Part shown: in pieces, positions 22,290-33,884 of the stretch | Numbering within the stretch: position 1 is the stretch's first letter | How the letters are laid out: every line of letters begins with the position of its first letter | NCBI RefSeq assembly: GCF_000699445.3 | Contig: NC_067202.1 | Span: 4,743,458-4,807,457, forward strand | Direction: 5' to 3' | Source: Schistosoma haematobium | Lineage: Eukaryota > Platyhelminthes > Trematoda > Strigeidida > Schistosomatidae | DNA length: 64,000 bases | The notes under the pieces: generated by a model | What the model was told of the DNA's origin: nothing | Databases searched by the model: none | The model's input: the letters and a program-made list of their open reading frames with translations, nothing else | Translations under genes and position numbers: made by a program

Positions 22290-24105
22290 AATTAATAATA
22301 GTTGAATTCATTAGTTGATTCAAGGTAGATAACCATAGAGAAGATGGAGGAATTGAATGTCTGTTTCGTCATACTATATGATTCCTTAGAAGTGCTCCAT
22401 TTTTGTTTAACTTCATCATAGACCTATTGATGGAAATAACATTCTCGTCGACTGAATTCTCGGGTATTGATCTCCTTCCAGGAGATCCACCTATCGACTC
22501 AAAATACGCAGATGATATAGTCCTGTTTGGTGAAGACGTTGATAAAATGCAGAGTCTTTTGGTAGCACTAAGCAACAATGCCAGAATGTTTGGAATGCGC
22601 TTCTCTCCCTCTAAATGCAAGTTGTTGCTTCAGGACTGGTCTGCGTTAACACCTGAACTAAGGATAGGGAGTGAAGTAGTCGAACGCGTCGACAACTTCA
22701 CTTATCTTGGAAGTCTGATCAGCCATAATGGGTTGGTGTCTGACGAAATCTGAGCACGGATTCGAAAAGCTCGTTTGGCTTTTGTCAACTTAAGTCACCT
22801 ATGACGAAGACGAGATATCCGTCTATCAATAAAAGGACGAGCATACTGCGTGGCAGTCCGTTCTGTTTTAATTTACGTCAGCGAAACATGGCCATTAAGA
22901 GTAGAAGACACTCGTAAGCTATTAGTATTTGAACACAGATGACTTAGAAATATTGCTGGCTTTTTCTGGGATCACCGGGTAAGTAATAGTGAGGTTCGAC
23001 GCAGGGTATTAGGGAATGATGATGGTAAATCAGTTGATGAGGTTGTGAATCTTCATCGACTGAGATGGTTGTGTCACATATTACGCATGCCCAACCACCA
23101 ATTACCACAGCGCCCAACGCTGAGTGGTATTGGAGACGAGTGGATGAAAGATAGAGGTGGCCAAACCAAAACGTGGCATCAGTGCTTGAAGTCACTAACT
23201 TCTAGTCTGAGCCATGTTATCAGATGCAGACTACTTGGTTGGGGTCCACATTACTATCGTAACCAATGGTTGGAGACTGTGTGTGACATGGCTCAGAATC
23301 GATCACAATGGTGTAGGTGTATACATTCTCTGTCTTCCCTTAAACTATGAGATTAAAATCACTTCATATCTTCCTTTCTACGAACTAATTCTTTCTTCCT
23401 GTACTATATCCTTATATGCAATCTTTCTTTTATATATTACCACCACTGAATTCACTACTTCTATGAATCTGGTGTTCATCTTGTTGTGTTAATGAAGTAT
23501 GGCAGCTAGAACCGATGCATATATGTACCTGGTCCTACGTTGTAGCTGACTGACTGACTGACTTAGAAGTGCTCATTCACGATCTCACACCAAAAAGGAC
23601 TTTAATCTAGGACCTTCGTTTTCTCTAGATCACTGAGTTGGTATTCAAAACTGTTAATGTCTAATTTGAAATATTCTATGAAAATGCATGATCTTTCATT
23701 ATTGCTTCATGTGCACACTAGTGGTTAATTTCCGGGTGGATTTCATGGAGTTCTAGTGAGAAACTGTGACCAATGGAGTTCAATTGTGTTTGTTGTAGAG
23801 GCAGTTACACACTGAATGGTGGACGGTGGTGCAATATCGTGGATTGATTGAAGCTAGACATTTACACCGTTGGATGCTGGCTCAGTGATTTAGAAGCTAA
23901 GCATTTGCTCGTAAGAACAAAAGTCCTGGGTTTAAGCCCCACGTGTGGGATCGTAGATGAACAATGCTGAGGAGTCTCTTACTAGACCGAAACACTTGTC
24001 CAGTGCTTCCAGCTTTTCTATGGTTGTCTAACTTCAACTGACTCATAAATTGGACTGTTAAATTACTAAAATCTGCACAAGAACCACTTCTGATAAATGA
24101 TATTA
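22290..24105. repeat. HH-SINE-1 head-to-head copy split by a non-LTR insertion
   Basis: The inverted half covers 22,290-22,397 and resumes at 23,562 to about 23,700 (tail, hammerhead, head, with A-box complement near 23,630). The direct half is 23,702-24,105 with all parts: 5' region, A-box (GGCTCAGTGATTTAG), B-box, hammerhead at 23,964-24,013 and tail. The direct hammerhead has CTGAGGA, GAAAC and GTC, with an extra C before GAAA, so it may still fold. Confidence 0.75.
22398..23561 (+). pseudogene. Non-LTR retrotransposon (second family), 5'-truncated, with 13 bp target duplication
   Basis: The 1.16 kb insert lies between perfect 13 bp repeats CTTAGAAGTGCTC (22,385-22,397 and 23,562-23,574). 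It starts just before the reverse transcriptase active site (SKYADDIVLF at 22,500) and keeps the thumb/C-terminal part: SPSKCKLLLQDW, NFTYLGSLIS, LRWLCHILRMPNHQLP, GGQTKTWHQC. The frame ends at 23,350 after several in-frame stops (first at about 22,751). The 3' UTR ends in a (TGAC)n tail. The clade is uncertain (RTE- or CR1-like). A second copy is at 35,255-35,965. Confidence 0.85.
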
Positions 24106-24439
24106 AACAATTCGTTTTTTATCGTAGATACTCACCACTTAAATTAAAGGTCACTGATATTTACCTGATATTTTAGGTTATTTATTGAAGTCATTTTGTT
24201 GAACACTCTTTTCTTTTCAATCCCTCATTCACATGATAACCAGGTAAACGGGAATAATTGATCACTATAAACAATAATAAAACGGGTGAGACTACTTCCG
24301 GTACACAGCTTGATTATAAATTATAAACAGGATTGGTTATATATGTCATATTGATGTAGTTCATTATGAAATTCTGATAAATTAGCCAAACTATTATTGA
24401 TATTGGATAGAATTTATTAGATCCATGTAAAATCTTCTG

Positions 24440-24835
24440 CAAAATATACGACTGTTCAGTGGTTCCAGGATTTTAATTAAGAGTTGCTTAACTAAGATCA
24501 CAATTTATTCTATGCCAACAGTAGTCATGTGCTTACTAGTGACTGACTCCTGAAGTTTCAATGAGAAGTTGTGGTCAGTGAAGTTTAATAGTGCCGGATA
24601 TGAGGCAGTTATACACCACAGACGATGAAAAATAGTCGTGCAACATCGTGAATTGATTGAATATAGACATATACACCATTAGGTGTCGGCTTAGCAGTTT
24701 AAAGGTTAAGATCTGCATGTTAGATCAAAAGACCTGGGTTATCCTAATACTAGTGCAAAACAATTGGCTAGTGATTTCTGATTTCTAACTTTGGATTAGC
24801 TAAGATCAGTCCATAAATGAAATTATGAAAGTGTA
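24440..24835 (+). repeat. HH-SINE-1, full unit with hammerhead deletion
   Basis: Tail remnant, 5' region (TGCTTACTAGTGACTGACTC), degraded A-box (24,690), B-box cut at GGGTT, then a jump to ACTAGTGCAAAAC and tail. The CTGAGGA strand is deleted. Confidence 0.65.
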
Positions 24836-24968
24836 GAACAATTAAACAAATGCATGACCATGAAATACATCAAGAATAAAATATGAAAGTAAAAGTTGTC
24901 AATGTTGATAATCAATTAGAAAATAATCTTCGGTTTGAGAAAAGACTACACGTAATAGTCTCCAAAAG

Positions 24969-25837
24969 AGATGGTGGAGAAGATTTGTAGCTCAGGTGAA
25001 TGATTTTGAGGGAGTTTTGTTCTCTGAGCTGGATGGTTTGCTCGTGGAACTTTCATCGTTCTTCTGAACGACATCATCAGCACAAACTTCAGATAGAAGT
25101 GAAGTGTTCGAATTTCTCCATATGCGTTTCACAGCTTGTTCTGTCACCTCGACGTTGATTGGTTCTTATTGACCTTAACTTTGTCATTGTTTACTTCTTG
25201 GTTTTGGTTGTGTCTCCTATTGGTTTGATTTTTGTTCTTATATTTGTGTATAATTTTCCTGATTGGTTGATAAATTGTATCGATTTCAATGTGCTTGTTG
25301 ATTGCTGATTGACCTGAGTGCCAGGCTTCCAAAAGTTCTCTGGTGTTTTTGAAGTTTCCTCTGTCTAAGATTTCTACATTTTTCCAATCGAATGAGTGTC
25401 CGCACTTGTCTACGTGTATTGATATAAGTGAGGAAGTATCATGGCGTTTGACTGCTAACTGATGTTCATGTAAGCGAAGGTGAAGGGGGCGTCTGCTTTG
25501 TCCGATGTAGTGTTTGTCGCAGTTGGCACAATTTATTTTGTAGATGATGTTTGATTTGTCTTCCTTTGTTATTTCATTCTTTGGTTTGCATAGGATTGAT
25601 GGTAGTGATTTTGTTGGTTTGTGTGCCACACCTATCCCGAAGGTTTACAGCAGTCTCGTTTCTGTTTCTGATAAGAACCAATCAACGTCGAGATGTACAG
25701 AACAAGCTGTGAAACGCATATGGAGAAATTCGAACACTTCACTTCTATCTGAAGTTTGTGCTGATGATGTCGTTCAGAAGAACGATGAAAGTTCCACGAG
25801 CAAACCATCCAGCTCAGAGAACGAAACTCCATCAAAA
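24969..25837. mobile_element. Penelope-like element fragment with long inverted arms
   Basis: Two arms of about 165 bp (about 25,010-25,171 and 25,670-25,836) are inverted copies of each other. They flank a GIY-YIG reading frame on the minus strand. An imperfect 12 bp direct repeat (AGTCTCCAAAAG / AGACTCCAAAGG) at 24,957-24,968 and 25,838-25,849 looks like a target duplication. The minus-strand part has the element's 3' end at the left (CATCTC end, near 24,970). The reverse transcriptase is absent, so the copy is 5'-truncated and cannot move by itself. Confidence 0.8.
25144..25629 (-). pseudogene. Penelope-like element GIY-YIG endonuclease domain (fragment)
   Basis: This is the C-terminal part of a PLE protein. 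Visible are the linker AHKPTKSLPSILCKPKNE, then the GIY-YIG nuclease: IIYKINC at residues 28-34, a CxxC pair (CANC, 34-37), KHYIGQSRRPLHLRLHEH (39-56) with YIG at 41-43, and conserved Glu in TRELLEAWHS (about 98-101). The CxxC inside the GIY-YIG module is typical of PLEs. The frame continues upstream of the Met (GIGVAHKPT-like) to a stop, so the Met is not a true start. The reverse transcriptase that should precede it is missing. The last codons lie in the inverted arm. Confidence 0.85.
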
Positions 25838-25999
25838 AGACTCCAAAGGAATTACGTTATGTTACTTTTAAAGCAACATTATAAATAGGTGATCTATACA
25901 AAATCCACATATAACAAGAAAGACTGATCATTTACAGTTCTGGACATAAGTGGAAAGATCCAATCAAGTGATATATATGAATCAAAATCCACTCCACCG

Positions 26000-26195
26000 C
26001 ACAAGCCAGTTAATATCTAGACTCAGTAGGTAAGTGGATAACGCTATGGTGCCTAATGTGAATGTTACTGGATTTGAGTCCATCAGTGCATATCAGCGCT
26101 AGGATGCAGACAAATCCACTAAAAGACGAGTGTCAAGTGGTGCAAAATACGCATCCTGGCCTCACCTGCTAGCCAAAAACAAACTACATTGGTCA
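26000..26195 (+). repeat. Sm-alpha-like SINE, degraded
   Basis: A-box region (GACTCAGTAGGTAAGTGG), weak B-box (GGATTTGAGTCC) and hammerhead remnant (AAGACGAGTGTCAAGTGGTG, ACGCATCCTGG). Core lost. Confidence 0.6.
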
Positions 26196-26889
26196 AGATT
26201 TCCAATTTCAGTTAGTCAATCATCCAAGAGGTCTGGGTTCGACCGCAAGCGAATTGGTGGATATAAACTACTAAGTAGGCATATAATGGGATTAGGTAGT
26301 TGTCCGATGCTTGCTATTTTTCAGTGGTTATCTAATTCCATTCAGTATTTAATATAAAATTACAAATTCGACAGTCAAACCGAATCTGAGATTTAATTCT
26401 TTGAATAGTAATAAGAAACCTTAAGCAGTGCAGTTCAGCTATGTCATCATCAAAGAAATATCACTAATAGTAATGGATGGTGATAGCTGCTGAATGCTAA
26501 TTCGGCGGTCTAACTGCCGGGAAATCTGATAATGAATTTGCATTGCTGAAGAGTTTCATATTAAAACAACACATATGTATAGTTCTAGTCCAGTGGGTAT
26601 GTAACTAAAGTTAGACCACGGATCACAGTACAAATACAGTAATCTCTATTAACACTCCATACTACTAATAAAAAGGATGTTATGAAAGTGGCTTCATGCT
26701 ATAGTTTGTTATGCATGAAACTCAGTTAAGTATAGGTAATTATATCTACTCAGTAAGCCAAATCAAAGTTCGGACAAACTTAGGAATTTGTGAAATATCC
26801 AGTAGATTACTTGATAATCTAGATAATATTAAAACATCGGTTTGACATGAATTAGACTAGTATTTGTCAAATCAATACATTTAGTTTAA

Positions 26890-27465
26890 ATTTGGTGAAT
26901 CTGATAAAGATGTGAAGGTGCGGTCCGCAAAGCAAGAGCAGCATATCTACAATTGAAGAACATCTAAAGCTCAAAACAACCGTCAACCAATACCAAAGTC
27001 AGAATTTTCAATACAAATGTCAAAACAGTTCTACTGTATGGGGTGAAAACTTGGAGAACTACGAAAGTCATCACCCAGAAGATACAAGTGTTTGTTAACA
27101 GTTGTCTATGCAAAATACTTCGGATCCATCAGTTAGACATTATCAGTAACAACCTACTGTGGGAGAGAACAAATCAGATTCCAGTGTAGGAAGAAATCAA
27201 GAAGAAGTGCTGGAAGTGAATATAACACACACTGAGGAAAACACCCAACTGAGTCACAAGGCAAGCTCTTACATGGAATCCTCAAGGCAAAGGAAAAGAG
27301 GAAGACCAAAGAACACATTACGCCGGGAAATGGAGATAGACATGAGAAAAATGAACAAGAATTGGATAGAACTAGAAAATAAGGCCCAGGACAAAGTGAG
27401 TTGGAAAATGCTGGTCGGCGGCCTATTCTCCATTAGGAGTAACAGGCGTAAATAAGTAAGATTCT
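26890..27465 (+). pseudogene. SR2-type retrotransposon 3' end
   Basis: Encodes the C-terminal thumb/tail part (GKARAAYLQLKN-like, [47 protein letters not shown]) and ends with an AAATAAGTAAG tail, the mark of this family's 3' end. It is 5'-truncated and frame-broken. Confidence 0.85.
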
Positions 27466-27529
27466 AAAAATTATATTACCATGCTGATATTAATTAAATA
27501 ATTCTAGTGGTTTTGTGAACCGGTTATTG

Positions 27530-27690
27530 TTTAAGTAGAGTTCCGTTCTCTGAAATTTGTTCTGAGGATGTCATTCAAACGAATGATGAATGCTCCACGA
27601 CCAAACCATCCAGCTCAAAGAACGAAATCCAACCAAAATCATCCATTTGAGCTATAAATCTTCTACAACATCTCATTTATTCTAGTTCGA
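27530..27690 (+). repeat. PLE terminal module fragment
   Basis: Blocks AATGATGAATGCTCCACGA, AACCATCCAGCTCA, CTATAAATCTTCTAC and CATCTC match the PLE right arm. A short inverted piece (GTTCCGTTCTCTG) sits at its left, so this is another fold-back. Confidence 0.65.
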
Positions 27691-27699
27691 AATTAGGAT

Positions 27700-28355
27700 T
27701 ACACTGAAGATTTTAAAATAAAAACAGTAGTATATTTAAACAGAAGGGAACAATAACAACGAAAATTCACGTAAACTATAAATCGAGGCATATGCACAGT
27801 AAACACATTTGCCAATAAGAGACTGATCAATTGCAGTCTTAAACCTCAATGGGAAGATACAAGTGAAACGATACCAAGTGACCTTCTCATCATTTCATAA
27901 GTATGATTGAAAAAATTCATTCTTCTAGTAAGATCAGTCTAAAAGATTGTTGAAGCGCTGTAATTACTGCCACAGATTGAAGTTAATTAAACAAATTCTG
28001 TAAACTAGAACGAACCAGATAAATGTTTCATTCTAATGTAAGAATTATCAACAATACAAACCTATGACCTCAACACAGAGGATTAAGCACATAAATAACC
28101 ATTAATCTTTCAATGAACTCTTAAGTTCTAGGTGACTAATTTTACATCCAGTAATTTATATTTCTATCTTTAATCAACCTGTGAGTGAGTAAGTCATCTA
28201 ATCTCCACATTATTAAAATCCACTGATCACAAGTTCTTGCACAACTTTCAGAAGTTACTTCTTGAAATTAATCTTTAGTCAACATATGATTGATACATCT
28301 AGACAGTGGAATCAACGATATTATTACAACAAAGAAAATATATCAGTTAAAATTT
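27700..28355. other. Mostly unclassified sequence
   Basis: A short Sm-alpha-flank-like block (GACTGATCAATTGCAGTC, about 27,820) is seen. Otherwise nothing is supported. Confidence 0.35.
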
Positions 28356-28359
28356 TGAT

Positions 28360-28640
28360 ATGTACTATTGATATCGGTAGATATAAGTAGCGTGTCATCA
28401 ATCGAAATGAAATACCTGGAGGTGAAAGGTTGACAAAATCAAAGAGAAGAGAACGAACACATTAAATGATTGATGTGCAAACAAAGGAACAATGAAATTC
28501 GAGACGATTGATGGACATTTTGCAAATGAAGAATTAATTGTATGGTTCTCAGATTTTACTAATAGATTCTGTAATTTTGTATTCAAACACATTCGATCGT
28601 TCTCCACTTGTGTTCTCGTTCACTACAGTGTGAGTAGCTA
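28360..28640 (+). repeat. LTR-like repeat G, copy 1
   Basis: Member of a ~280 bp family with ends TGTRGTG...CACTACA. Internal landmarks: GATATAAGTAG, GGAACAATGAAAT, GATTTTACT, GTAATTTTGTATTCAAA, TGTTCTCGTTCACTACA. Confidence 0.6.
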
Positions 28641-28709
28641 GACAAAATATTATGTTAATGGGTTAAAATAAAACCCAAATATCATTACAAACCCTCCATA
28701 ATTACACTA

Positions 28710-28925
28710 CTACTGTAGTATGTGCTACTGATGTCCACAGATATAAGTAGTATGCATCATCAATCGAAAGTAGAGTACCCGGTGGCAGAAGATTAGTAGA
28801 ATCGAAGAGAATAGAATGAGAATATAGAATGATTAATGTAGAAACGAAGGAACAACCAAGACATCAACGATTGATTGACATTTTGCAAATGAAGTATTTA
28901 CTATATACTTTAGTGGTCGGTATTC
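28710..28925 (+). repeat. LTR-like repeat G, copy 2 (3'-truncated)
   Basis: Starts TGTAGTATGTGCTACTGATG and follows the family to about 28,910, where similarity stops. Confidence 0.6.
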
Positions 28926-29099
28926 AATATAATCCTTAAACTTCGTATACAGCTCGTCTTGATAACCGTTCTACATAACGCCTTAACGGTATATTAATCA
29001 GAAGGCAAATACGAAGTGTTGATTACGTTTATTGCGAGACCACACACATATATTCAAATGTACAGATGCGTTAAACAAGCATAGAAGAGTTGCGTCGAA

Positions 29100-29162
29100 A
29101 GGCAAGCGAGCGAGCGAGCGAGAGCCAGAGCGAGACGAGAGGTTGTGTGTGTGTGTGTGTTG
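29100..29162 (+). repeat. (GAGC)n and (GT)n microsatellite
   Basis: GCGAGCGAGC repeats followed by a TG run. Likely neutral. Confidence 0.85.
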
Positions 29163-29810
29163 AATATGAATAACATGGACATATATATACCATGTGAAAT
29201 GAATGAGTAATCGAATCAAATAAGCGGTTAATAATGAAGCTAGCAGGATGAATATATATGAGTAGACGCTAAACAATGTTCAAGCATACGTATTTCATAG
29301 AAGCACAATAATAATAAGAGTACAATAAGTTGTTATAGTGCGGATGACTTTGTCCGCTAAATGAGTTAGCAAAAGGGCTTAACTTAGTTAAATGAGAATA
29401 AACTCAATTGCACGTGAGTCGCTATAATACATCTCAGATATAATGGTTATTTCCCCCCCCCACTTGTATATGCTCGTCCATTACATAATCCATTCAATGG
29501 GTAACAACTCTTATTTTTTTTTTGTTGTTGTTGAGAGAACAAACTACACTGATTAAACAAATCATGGTTCTATCTTCCTTTCCTTTTCTTTTTTTCTTTT
29601 ATATCTTACCTTATGTCTACAAATAAGACACAGTCTAATGTTTGTTTACTTAACAATTACTGAATAATAAATATTTACCAAGTTTAAATAAGTATGAATA
29701 CAATATAGTAATATATAATCAAATCATTAATCCAAACGCAAGATGATTGTAAAAGTTGTACGGATAGACTGTTTTATATAAATGAAATGTATGTTACATT
29801 TTCTGTCTGA
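29163..29810. other. AT-rich sequence, nothing recognised
   Basis: Contains only short homopolymer tracts. Confidence 0.4.
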
Positions 29811-29814
29811 ACAA

Positions 29815-29945
29815 ACATGAGGCAGAGGTTTACGCTGACGTAGCCGTTGTTGTTCTTGTTGTTAAGAAGAACAATGGAAGCTCCATAATTAAACCATTCA
29901 GTTCAGAGAACAAATAACACCAACCTAATTCATCTTCTTCATCAT
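29815..29945 (+). repeat. PLE terminal module fragment, diverged
   Basis: Blocks AAGAAGAACAATGGAAGCTC, TTAAACCATTCAGTTCAGAG and GAACAAAT follow the PLE module order. Confidence 0.5.
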
Positions 29946-30084
29946 CTTGAGGCATAATTTTAATGTGAATGATCATCGGGAGTGAAGAGAAAACATTTTG
30001 TTATGGGAAATTTGTGGTTCATGTAAATATAGAATTCATGAATTTAGATCAATCAAGTCTGTGAAAACAACCAACAATAATAGT

Positions 30085-30545
30085 TAAGTTTTTGATTGAG
30101 ACCATGAAACGATTTATGTTAGATCACCATTGAAAACCTGGAAGCACTGTACGGCCGTTTCGTCCTGTTGTGGAACTCCTCAGCAGTGCTCAACCACGAT
30201 CACGCTCAACATGACCAGTGGAGTTAATCCGTGTCGGGTAGTGACAGTTATCTACCTCAGTACAATAGAAGATGGCCGCGAAATTTTGTGGATTGGTTGG
30301 GGTTAAACATTAACACCATTGGATACCGGCTGGTTCATTGTTTTAGAGGTCAAGAATACGCGCGCGAGATCGAAGGCCCTGGGTTCGAATCCCGCAAGCG
30401 CGATCGTGGATGAGCACTTCTGAGGAGTCCCACATTAAGACAAAATGGCCATCCGATTCTTCCAGGTTTCCAATGGTGGTCTAACATTAATCATTTCATG
30501 ATCTCAGTCAAAAACTTAATAATATCCGCAACCCTATACTGATAA
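30085..30545. repeat. HH-SINE-1, head-to-head fold-back copy
   Basis: Inverted tail-plus-hammerhead at 30,085-30,206. A direct unit at 30,207-30,545 begins abruptly in the ATGACCAGTGGAGTTAATCC region. The inverted hammerhead keeps CTGAGGA, GAAAC and GGCCGT, so it is close to intact. The direct one has GACAAAAT in place of GACGAAAC. Confidence 0.75.
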
Positions 30546-30794
30546 AATAGTTAATATGAATGATCTAACATAAGACTTGTTTAGTATTTGGAAAGTTACC
30601 TTCTTCATTAAAGTGACATTGAAGGTTTTGTCCAGAACGATAATTGAACCTCTACTTTTATACAGTTGAGTTTAGAGAATAAAATATCTCCCACAATTTT
30701 CTAACATTTAAATAGAGTAACCAGTACTGAAGAAACCATGTATTGTCTTTGACTGATTGATTCAAAGGTACTAAGAAATGATGTACGACTAATA

Positions 30795-31070
30795 TGTAGT
30801 GAACAAGAACACAAGTGAAGAGAATCGAATGTAATTGAATACAAAATTACAGAATCTCTCAGTAAAATCTGAGGACAATACAGCAAATACTTCGTTTGAA
30901 AAATATTAATCAATCGTCTCACACTTCATTGTTCTTTCGTTTCTACACTAATTATTCTTTGTTCGCGTTCTCTTCTCTTAGATTTTCTCAACCTTCTGCC
31001 TCCAGCTACTTCACTTTCGATTGGTGATGCTTACTACTTATATCTGTGGACATCAGTAGCACACACCACA
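30795..31070 (-). repeat. LTR-like repeat G, copy 3
   Basis: Complete 276 bp copy with ends TGTAGTG ... CACCACA on the plus strand. No flanking duplication could be recognised. Confidence 0.65.
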
Positions 31071-31149
31071 GTAGTATTGTGAAATTATAGGTATAGAGGA
31101 TTTGTAGTGATAGTTGGGTTTCATTTTAAATCATCAACATACTGTTTTG

Positions 31150-31385
31150 TCAAGTGATCTGAGAACCATACAGTAAATACTTCATTCGTAAAATATCCAT
31201 CAATTGTCTCAAACTTGACTGGTCCTTTTGCAAATATCATCCAATCGTCCCAGACTTCATTGTTTTTGTACTTCTATACCAATTTTCTATCCTCCTCGAT
31301 CTTCTTGAGCTTCTGCTACCAAGCATTCTATTCATGATTACCGTTATATACTACTTATGTCTATATAAGTAGCACACACCACAAA
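31150..31385 (-). repeat. LTR-like repeat G, copy 4 (partial)
   Basis: Follows the family from the TGAGAACCATACAGTAAATA block to CACACACCACA. Confidence 0.55.
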
Positions 31386-31399
31386 CACAGTAGTTGAAA

Positions 31400-31769
31400 T
31401 TATTGATCATCTTTTATACTGAAAACAGAAACGAAAGGTTAACTTCAGTTGTTACGGATATCATGTTTATTGACATTCTACAAATACATGAAGAGTACGT
31501 AAAGAAGCATATTTATGTGCTGTGAAGAAGTAGCTTACATTAAGTTACGAAACGTCAGAAATGCAATATTTCCACCCATTAGAATATAACAAAGAAATGT
31601 TTACTATTATCTCTCCATTCAATGCTCAATTTATTTGAATCTATCACGTTCAACCTTGACATTGATACCGATGGTAACTTTCATTTTAATAGAAAAATGC
31701 ATGATCTAATCTGTACAGTGTCACTTTGAAAAACAAATGGTTTGAATACCGGTCAAGGAATTTTAGAAG
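31400..31769. other. Gene-free stretch, nothing recognised
   Basis: AT-rich, no supported feature. Confidence 0.4.
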
Positions 31770-31781
31770 ACAGATAAGATT

Positions 31782-31946
31782 TTGATGGAGCTTTGTTCTT
31801 TGAGCTGGATGGCTTAGTCGTGGAGCTTTCATCGTTCTTCTGAACGACATCATGATGAAAGCTCCACGACCAAACCATCCAGCTCAGAGAACAAAACTCC
31901 ATCAAAATTATCCACCTGAGCTACAAATCTTCTCCACCATCTCAAA
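31782..31946. mobile_element. Palindromic mini-PLE with 12 bp target duplication
   Basis: The left arm (31,782-31,850) is a near-perfect inverted copy of the right arm (31,852-31,915), with essentially no loop. The right side runs on to the PLE 3' end (CTTCTCCACCATCTC). Direct repeats ACAGATAAGATT flank it (31,770-31,781 and 31,947-31,958). There is no coding sequence. Confidence 0.8.
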
Positions 31947-32289
31947 ACAGATAAGATTGATGATCGAAGTTTTAAGGAATTGAATATTACACACCAAATG
32001 AGATAAGCATTGGTATTGTTTTAACTGTTTACTAAAATGTGTTACATTATTGCAATTGATCGTTGTGTGATCAAGTTGGAAACACTTTGTTTGATGTTCA
32101 TAATTTCACTGTGACTGGACAATACTGTATTGGGTAACAGTGTCAATGAAGTACAATTACAAAGTACAGTTACTCATTGTTGATTTATTGTTATAGACTT
32201 TGCAACAGTTTAGAGAGTAGGTGACAAGTTTCTCTATTTATTATTGATAAGTTATTTGTTAATTTTTTGTCTTTCAGCACATCAAATAT

Positions 32290-32655
32290 CACGTGAACAA
32301 ATCGCCAATCAGAATACGGACTTCTATGACATTGTTCCTGTGCCAAACCAATGACACGTCAACGAACACTAGCAGACTTAAGTTAACTATGAATCCTTAT
32401 TAGTTCTCAATACAGTAAGGTTATCACTTAGACCTGCCCGTTGAGTTCAGAACACAATATTAGTCTCCACTGTATGAATAATATATTTCAGGCATACTTG
32501 GTCCATATATAAGGAGACCGGACCTCATCACACCATAAAATAAAAAATAACAATTATGCAAGATTAAGTCAGCAGTGGCAATGTGTATATGGAAGACTTT
32601 AACCACTAGATAGAAGGTACACTATGAACGGTAAATCGTATAACAGTAGTTAATG
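32290..32655 (+). repeat. Dispersed repeat D, copy 1
   Basis: Shares ordered blocks (ACCTGCCCGTTGAGTTCAGA, ATATGGGTTTATATA-like, ACATCACACCA) with 52,250-52,660 and 59,100-59,516. Possibly an LTR or SINE. No coding potential. Confidence 0.5.
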
Positions 32656-32664
32656 GGTCAAATG

Positions 32665-32998
32665 AAAACATATCATCATCTACTTACTTACGTCTGTTAC
32701 TTCCTGTGGAGGAACATAGGCTGCCTACCAGCAGTCTCCATCCGACCCTGTCCTATACAATCCTTTCCAATTGTTTTCAGTTACTGTTCATCCTTTTCAT
32801 GTCTGCTTCCAATTCTCGACACAGTGTGTTCTTTGGTCTTCCTCCTTTATGTTTCTCTATAGAATTCCAAGTTAGGACTTACCTTGTGATGCAGTTTGGT
32901 GATTTCTTCAATGTGTGTCCTATCCACTTCTAATGTTTTTTCTTAGTTTCCTCTTCAAATGGAGACTGGTTTGTCTTCTCCCACAGTAGGGAACTTAC
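32665..32998 (-). pseudogene. SR2-type retrotransposon 3' end
   Basis: Begins with the complement of the TAAG tail (CTACTTACTTACG) and continues through the C-terminal coding part to the GGGAGAAGACAAACC-like block. Strongly 5'-truncated. Confidence 0.8.
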
Positions 32999-33227
32999 AG
33001 AATCCTAATTCAAATATTCTTATGAATTACAATGGACTAAAATCACTTTATGTGATTGAACATGAATAATTAGAGAGAAAAAATGGTATTATTTCACTCA
33101 TCTAATGGTTATGTGACTAAGTTTTTGAAAAACTATTGTTAGAGAATAAAATTGGCTAGATAGTCATTGTCAATATAGATGAACATTGATATCGCCGATT
33201 TATTTTACTTATTTTAACACTTAGATA

Positions 33228-33735
33228 TTGGTACAAGGAGGCACCAAATTCATATGCACCACACAGATCTCACTTGATATGTGTGAGGGTTGTGATACTG
33301 TCCGGGTACCCAAACCGAAGCAGGTGGTTTTATTAAGAGGCCACACCCGGAGCCTTCGACCTGAAGGTCTGATCCACAAGGCAGTGGAGCATCGTAAGGA
33401 GATGCAGTCCCATGGAAGCCGGCGACCAACGATTGGTTCATATGCCGTTTGTTCCTTCAGGATAATGGAGCCAGCCCATGTGCACCATTGGTTTGGAATG
33501 AGGGTTTTCCAACTCCCCTAAGTGGACTCTCCATGTCCACCGACCCGGTTAAAGCGTCGAACATTCGCTTTTCTTCCATTCAATTTCGTAAACAACACCC
33601 ATTGTACGAGAAGGCAGTGAGTAGGACTTCCCTGTCAGAGGCTATATACGAGTGGCCACATGAGAGCATTTGGATAGGGAGAGCGGACTCTCCTCACTCT
33701 CGGACGTACCAAGGCATTTGGGGGCGATATCGCTG
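33228..33735 (+). repeat. Dispersed repeat F, copy 2
   Basis: Best-preserved copy. An open frame at 33,449-33,736 gives words shared with the 21.5 kb copy (SGLSMSTDP, SIQFRKQHPLYEKAVSRTSL). No start-codon context or known domain is seen. Confidence 0.75.
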
Positions 33736-33884
33736 ATGATCGCTTACTACAATCAGAATTGAATAATACTGTATTGTGACACTGATGTTAGAGTGAAACG
33801 AACTGAAGTACAGTAATTGTTTATTATTAATATGTTATTGAAGATTTGCGTTTCCTTGAAATGACTGTAATATTATTTTAATAG

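Noticed and set aside
25690..25850. CTGATGA ... GAAAG in PLE modules as a hammerhead ribozyme
   Set aside because: Helix II has unpaired bases next to the core, helix III does not close and helix I bases next to the core do not pair. PLE hammerheads are known elsewhere, but this motif does not fold as one.
29450..29465. Poly-C run as a functional element
   Set aside because: A plain homopolymer with no supporting context.
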